A DNA stretch of 34,921 nt from Prevotella sp. UBA2725 (GTDB taxonomy: Bacteria > Bacteroidota > Bacteroidia > Bacteroidales > Bacteroidaceae), in contig DEKJ01000045.1 in NCBI GenBank assembly GCA_002353825.1, positions 1-34,921 on the forward strand, read 5' to 3'. Of the stretch, positions 31,807-34,921 are shown one piece after another; within the stretch, counting starts at the first letter, position 1, and every line of letters starts with the position of its first letter. The position numbers were made by a program, and so were the translations under genes. The notes under the pieces are model-generated. The model was not told the DNA's origin, did not search any database, and saw only the letters and a program-made list of their open reading frames with translations.

Positions 31807-32089
31807 ATGAAAGTCATTCGGAAAACGACGCAATTCAAAAAGGATTTCAAGAAGATACGCCACGTTATAGAAAAAGTAAAAGCTCTATTAGAGATTGTCA
31901 AGCTTTTAGAATTAGAGAAAGAGATCCCTCTTGAAAATAAACCACACCGGCTTATAGGAGATTTCAATCAATACATGCCATGTAGAGGATGATCTCCTTC
32001 TAATCTGGTTTGACAGGGATAAAGACATCATAAAACTTGTAAGATTGGGAACCCACTCTGAGCTCTTTGGTAAAGGGAAAAAGAGATAA
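31807..32089 (+). pseudogene. Frameshifted RelE/YafQ-family toxin
   Basis: The first frame (31807-31992) gives 61 residues: MKVIRKTTQFKKDFKKIRHV, a helical stretch, then HRLIGDFNQYMP before running into a stop. The next frame, from 31979 to the TAA at 32087-32089, continues the family: HVEDDLLLIWFDRDKDI, then IKLVRLGTHSELFGKGKKR. Together they make a complete YafQ-like mRNA interferase, including the C-terminal His of the GTHSELF motif that is catalytic in YafQ. The expected sequence at the junction is M-P-E-C-H-V; the E-C part is missing, fitting a loss of 8 nt. As read, the toxin would be truncated before its active-site residues. A sequencing error is possible. Confidence 0.75.
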
Positions 32090-32234
32090 AACTATATACT
32101 GATACAAAGTTAATCAATAATTTACCCAAAATCTAAAAAAGAGAATTATTACAGTTACGCTAAGAATCGCACAAAGGGAAAAGTTTTGGAACGTTAATAT
32201 TCCTATTCCCCTCAGCTATTTGCCCGAAAATTCT

Positions 32235-32242
32235 TATCTTTG
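32235..32242 (+). promoter_or_regulatory. -7 element of trpB
   Basis: TATCTTTG matches TAnnTTTG, 26 nt before the ATG at 32269. No -33 TTTG sits at the usual distance. The gap 32090-32268 shows no leader peptide with Trp codons and no other feature. Confidence 0.5.
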
Positions 32243-32268
32243 CAACAGAATATAATAAACTTGCAAAG

Positions 32269-33639
32269 ATGAAACACCAAAAGAAATTTCTACTCTCAGA
32301 ACAAGACTTACCCACACAGTGGTACAACATACAGGCAGAGATGCCGAACAAACCGCTCCCTCCACTGAACCCCAAGACTCATGAGCCCATGAAGGCTGAG
32401 GATCTCGCCCACATCTTCAACCTCGAATGCTCTAAGCAGGAGCTTGACCAAACACACCCCTGGATCGACATCCCTGAAGAGGTTCAAGAGAAGTATGCTT
32501 ACTATCGCGCCACACCGCTCGTCCGCGCCTACGCCTTCGAGCAGGCTCTCGGCACCCGCGCCCACATCTACTTCAAGAACGAGAGTACGAACCCACTCGG
32601 CTCTCACAAGATCAACTCGGCACTCCCACAGTGCTACTACTGCAAGAAGGAAGGCGACACAAACGTCACGACAGAGACCGGTGCCGGACAGTGGGGCTGT
32701 GCCCTGGCCTACGCCGCCAAACTCTACGGACTGGAGGCTGCCGTCTATCAGGTGAAGATCACGATGCAGCAGAAGCCGTATCGCTCGTACCTCATGCGTA
32801 CCTTCGGCGCCACGGTGCAGGGCTCTCCGTCGATGTCGACACGCGCCGGAAAGGACATCATTACGCGCGATCCAAACCATCCCGGCTCTCTCGGCACAGC
32901 TATCTCTGAGGCCATCGAGCTCGCTACGACGACCCCCGGCTGCAAATATACGCTCGGCTCCGTGCTCAACCACGTGGCGCTCCATCAGACCGTCATCGGC
33001 CTGGAGGCTGAGAAGCAGATGGAGATGGCAGGCGAATATCCCGACAAGGTCATTGCTTGCTTCGGTGGCGGCAGTAACTTCGGTGGCATCGCTTTCCCGT
33101 TCATGCGTCACGTCTTCGATGGCTCCCACAAAGACACGGAGTTCATCGCTGCTGAGCCGGAGAGTTGCCCAAAACTCACACGCGGTAAGTTCGAATACGA
33201 CTATGGTGACGAGGCTGGCTACACGCCATTGCTGCCTATGTATACGCTCGGCCATGACTTCAAGCCGGCTAACATCCACGCCGGTGGCCTGCGCTACCAC
33301 GGTGCAGGCATGATCATCTCGCAGTTGGTTAAGGACGGTTACATGCATGGTGTTGACATTCCTCAGCTCGAGAGTTTCCAGGCTGGCATGCTTTTTGCTC
33401 AGACAGAGGGTATTGTACCGGCTCCGGAGAGTTGTCACGCTATCGCAGCGACGATCCGCGAGGCTCAGAAAGCCAATGAGGAAGGGAAGACACCTGTCAT
33501 CCTCTTCAACCTCTCTGGTCACGGTCTTATCGACATGCCGTCCTACATGAGCTACATCGATGGTGACCTGTCCAACTACCGTGTGACGGATGCCGAGATT
33601 CAGAAGAATTTGGAAGAAGTGCCGTTGAAGATAGAGTAA
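32269..33639 (+). CDS. trpB: Tryptophan synthase beta chain, TrpB2 type
   Basis: PLP enzyme joining indole and serine to tryptophan. The 456-residue length, about 50 more than the common TrpB1, and the extended N-terminus (FLLSEQDLPTQWYNIQAEMP) place it in the TrpB2 subfamily. The PLP lysine is Lys114 in NPLGSHKINSA; the catalytic-loop glutamate is in TETGAGQWG; the phosphate-binding loop is GGGSNFGG (266-273). No trpA or other trp gene is nearby. TrpB2 enzymes generally do not bind TrpA tightly and are thought to salvage free indole or act on serine. It is transcribed alone from its own promoter. Confidence 0.94.
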   Translation: MKHQKKFLLSEQDLPTQWYNIQAEMPNKPLPPLNPKTHEPMKAEDLAHIFNLECSKQELDQTHPWIDIPEEVQEKYAYYRATPLVRAYAFEQALGTRAHIYFKNESTNPLGSHKINSALPQCYYCKKEGDTNVTTETGAGQWGCALAYAAKLYGLEAAVYQVKITMQQKPYRSYLMRTFGATVQGSPSMSTRAGKDIITRDPNHPGSLGTAISEAIELATTTPGCKYTLGSVLNHVALHQTVIGLEAEKQMEMAGEYPDKVIACFGGGSNFGGIAFPFMRHVFDGSHKDTEFIAAEPESCPKLTRGKFEYDYGDEAGYTPLLPMYTLGHDFKPANIHAGGLRYHGAGMIISQLVKDGYMHGVDIPQLESFQAGMLFAQTEGIVPAPESCHAIAATIREAQKANEEGKTPVILFNLSGHGLIDMPSYMSYIDGDLSNYRVTDAEIQKNLEEVPLKIE

Positions 33640-33662
33640 TGGGCCATGGCCCTTCCCTTAGT

Positions 33663-33796
33663 CCCTCCCCCATCCAGGGGAGGGAGAAATTACCGGACAA
33701 GCATACCCTTGCCAAGTATTCGAAAATATTAGGGCTCCTCTTACATCGCTTGGGTATTGCCGAGCATATTAACCCCCTCCCCTGGATGGGGGAGGG
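33663..33796. repeat. Paired GC-rich extragenic palindromes (BIME-like)
   Basis: A 22-bp sequence at 33663-33684 recurs inverted and identical at 33775-33796. Each copy is itself a hairpin (CCCTCCCC and GGGGAGGG around a 6-nt loop). They enclose 90 bp with an imperfect internal inverted pair (GCATACCC near 33700 and GGGTATTGC near 33752). A separate 12-bp palindrome GGGCCATGGCCC lies at 33641-33652, right after the trpB stop codon. No T-run terminator is evident, but the hairpins may protect or end the trpB transcript. Confidence 0.7.
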
Positions 33797-33829
33797 GCGG
33801 GGGTGGGGCCGCCAGTAATTTGACGATTT

Positions 33830-34336
33830 ATGATTAAAATAACACTTTCTTCCTCCGTTCTTCAATCAGCGGCTGAGAAAGGCATGGACGAGTTTCTGCA
33901 AGCCATCACCGATGCCATTTACAAGGCTATCGGTGGTGAGCTGACGGCAGAGACGATGGAAGAACTTAACAGCGACCAGATAACGCTCCTTGCCTATATC
34001 ATCCTGCGCGATGCAGTGATGGATGGTGGGTTCGTGGAACTCATCCACAACGGCTACGGCCCATTCATCTATCTCAATCCGTTTGCCAAGGCTGTACGTA
34101 ACTGGGGCCTGCGCGACCTCTATAAGATGATCAGTGAGACCCACAGGCTCTACGGCAAATACCATGAGCAGATAGAGCAAGACTGCACGCAGGAGGAGTT
34201 TGATGCGCTCTACGAACAGTTCCCGGAGTTCGACGACTACGACGACGCCTTCGTGGAGCACGAAGAGGAGTTTACATCTGATGTGGCTCACTATGTGGAC
34301 GACCACTTGGATGACTTCTGCAAGATAGAAAAATAG
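33830..34336 (+). CDS. DMP19/DUF4375-like protein
   Basis: A 168-residue, strongly acidic, all-helical cytoplasmic protein. The segment DAVMDGGFVELIHNGYGPFI, followed by NPFAKAVRNWGLRDLYKMI, matches the pattern of DMP19-like (DUF4375) proteins, which have N-G-G-F-x-Q-Y-x-x-N-x-x-G at this place. The family was named for a DNA-mimic protein of Neisseria that sequesters a repressor. The C-terminal half is dominated by Asp and Glu (for example FPEFDDYDDAFVEHEEE), which would suit DNA mimicry, but the function here is inferred. smpB follows 4 nt downstream, so the two are probably co-transcribed. Confidence 0.6.
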   Translation: MIKITLSSSVLQSAAEKGMDEFLQAITDAIYKAIGGELTAETMEELNSDQITLLAYIILRDAVMDGGFVELIHNGYGPFIYLNPFAKAVRNWGLRDLYKMISETHRLYGKYHEQIEQDCTQEEFDALYEQFPEFDDYDDAFVEHEEEFTSDVAHYVDDHLDDFCKIEK

Positions 34337-34340
34337 ACTT

Positions 34341-34826
34341 ATGAACAAGACTGAACAGGAACTGCGCCGGAAGAGTCCGGTGCAGATTCGTAACAAGAAA
34401 GCATCGTTTCTTTATAATTTCATCGATACTTACACCGCCGGCATCGTGCTGACGGGTACGGAGATCAAGTCGATTCGCATGGGCAAGGCCTCGCTTGTCG
34501 ACTCGTTCTGCTTTATCAACAACGGGGAGATATGGGTCAAAGGCATGAACATCTCGCCTTATTTCTATGGATCTCGCTCCAACGTGCCCTCGCGCCGCGA
34601 CCGCAAGCTGCTGCTCAACAAGCGGGAGATCCGTCACCTTGCCGATGACACGAAGACGCCTGGTCTGACCATCGTTCCGACGCTTGTCTTCATCGACGAC
34701 AAGGGCCGTGCCAAAATGGACATTGCTCTTGCCCGCGGTAAGAAGGAATACGACAAGCGTCAGACGCTGAAGGAGAAAGAGGACCGACGCGAAATGGATC
34801 GCGCCACAAAGCACTACAGGGTGTAA
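34341..34826 (+). CDS. smpB: SsrA-binding protein SmpB
   Basis: tmRNA partner in trans-translation rescue of stalled ribosomes. The 161-residue product has the family opening NKKASFLYNFIDTYTAGIVL and TGTEIKSIRMGKASLVDSF, the beta-barrel block GEIWVKGMNISPYFYGS, the RKLLLNKREI helix, and a basic tail KEYDKRQTLKEKEDRREM that reaches the decoding centre. The length is normal. No tmRNA gene is visible within the window. It starts 4 nt after the DMP19-like gene. Confidence 0.96.
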   Translation: MNKTEQELRRKSPVQIRNKKASFLYNFIDTYTAGIVLTGTEIKSIRMGKASLVDSFCFINNGEIWVKGMNISPYFYGSRSNVPSRRDRKLLLNKREIRHLADDTKTPGLTIVPTLVFIDDKGRAKMDIALARGKKEYDKRQTLKEKEDRREMDRATKHYRV

Positions 34827-34837
34827 TACAGTGTAGT

Positions 34838-34857
34838 GGCCGTGCCTTGTGCCGGCC
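34838..34857. terminator. Possible weak terminator after smpB
   Basis: GGCCG (34838-34842) and CGGCC (34853-34857), with GC/GC inside, form a 7-bp stem with one bulge, starting 11 nt after the smpB stop codon. There is no T-run, so it may be only an extragenic hairpin. Confidence 0.3.
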
Positions 34858-34921
34858 GTAAAATAACGACCCAACCGATAAATTCATTGATCGAACATTT
34901 TCGAGCTGTACGGTTGACAAC

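Noticed and set aside
32090..32268. A tryptophan leader peptide before trpB
   Set aside because: No short frame with Trp codons and no terminator hairpin was found in this gap.
32308..33522. A 404-codon open frame antisense to trpB
   Set aside because: It is a shadow of trpB caused by its C- and G-biased third positions; no domain is visible.

Overview
The window looks like the chromosome of a member of the Bacteroidales, most likely a Prevotella/Segatella relative. The evidence is a SusC/SusD glycan-uptake pair, a hybrid two-component regulator fused to an AraC-type output, acidic lipoprotein export signals after the lipobox cysteine, and repeated Bacteroidetes-type promoters (TTG or TTTG, about 20 nt, then TAnnTTTG). 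No rRNA, tRNA, CRISPR array, insertion sequence with a transposase, or prophage was found.

Layout. 1-261 is a patchwork of extragenic hairpin repeats. 262-1593 (-) is a MATE efflux pump. 1895-13851 is a small polysaccharide utilization locus: susC, susD and a surface lipoprotein (+), a GH43 glycosidase (-), and a divergent hybrid two-component regulator (+) that has a histidine-kinase dimerisation domain but no visible ATPase domain. 13949-16397 holds the divergent housekeeping genes ispE (-) and dnaB (+). 16449-23000 is a branched-chain amino acid operon: promoter, 30-codon leader peptide, attenuator, leuA, leuC, leuD, a citramalate synthase (cimA) and leuB. 23025-23633 (-) is an ECF-type sigma factor. 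23890-27944 is a nucleoside permease, a bifunctional-nuclease/UVR protein, rsmE and a DUF4836-like lipoprotein. 28037-30991 is an ABC ATPase with unusual motifs, its FtsX-like permease, an RluA-type pseudouridine synthase and an unlisted 52-residue membrane protein. 30992-31573 is a repeat-filled gap containing a 205-bp near-palindrome. 31574-32089 is a toxin-antitoxin pair whose toxin is frameshifted. 32269-34826 holds an orphan trpB2, a DMP19-like protein and smpB.

How the genes work together. The locus at 1895-13851 would bind a glycan at the surface (SusD and the lipoprotein), import it through SusC, trim it with the GH43 enzyme, and sense it with the hybrid regulator. GH43 suggests a xylose- or arabinose-containing glycan such as arabinoxylan or arabinan; this is inference. 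The leu operon makes leucine through leuABCD and, through cimA plus the same leuCD and leuB, the 2-oxobutyrate needed for isoleucine. The leader peptide has seven Ile and four Leu codons, which matches this double output. The sequence around it folds into mutually exclusive 1:2, antiterminator and terminator pairings, as in a classical ribosome-mediated attenuator.

The strongest points for a second look are the Ile/Leu attenuator, the ATPase-less hybrid regulator, the 41-bp repeat family with its 205-bp palindrome, the broken toxin, and the small membrane protein. All family assignments come from reading motifs; no database search was run.
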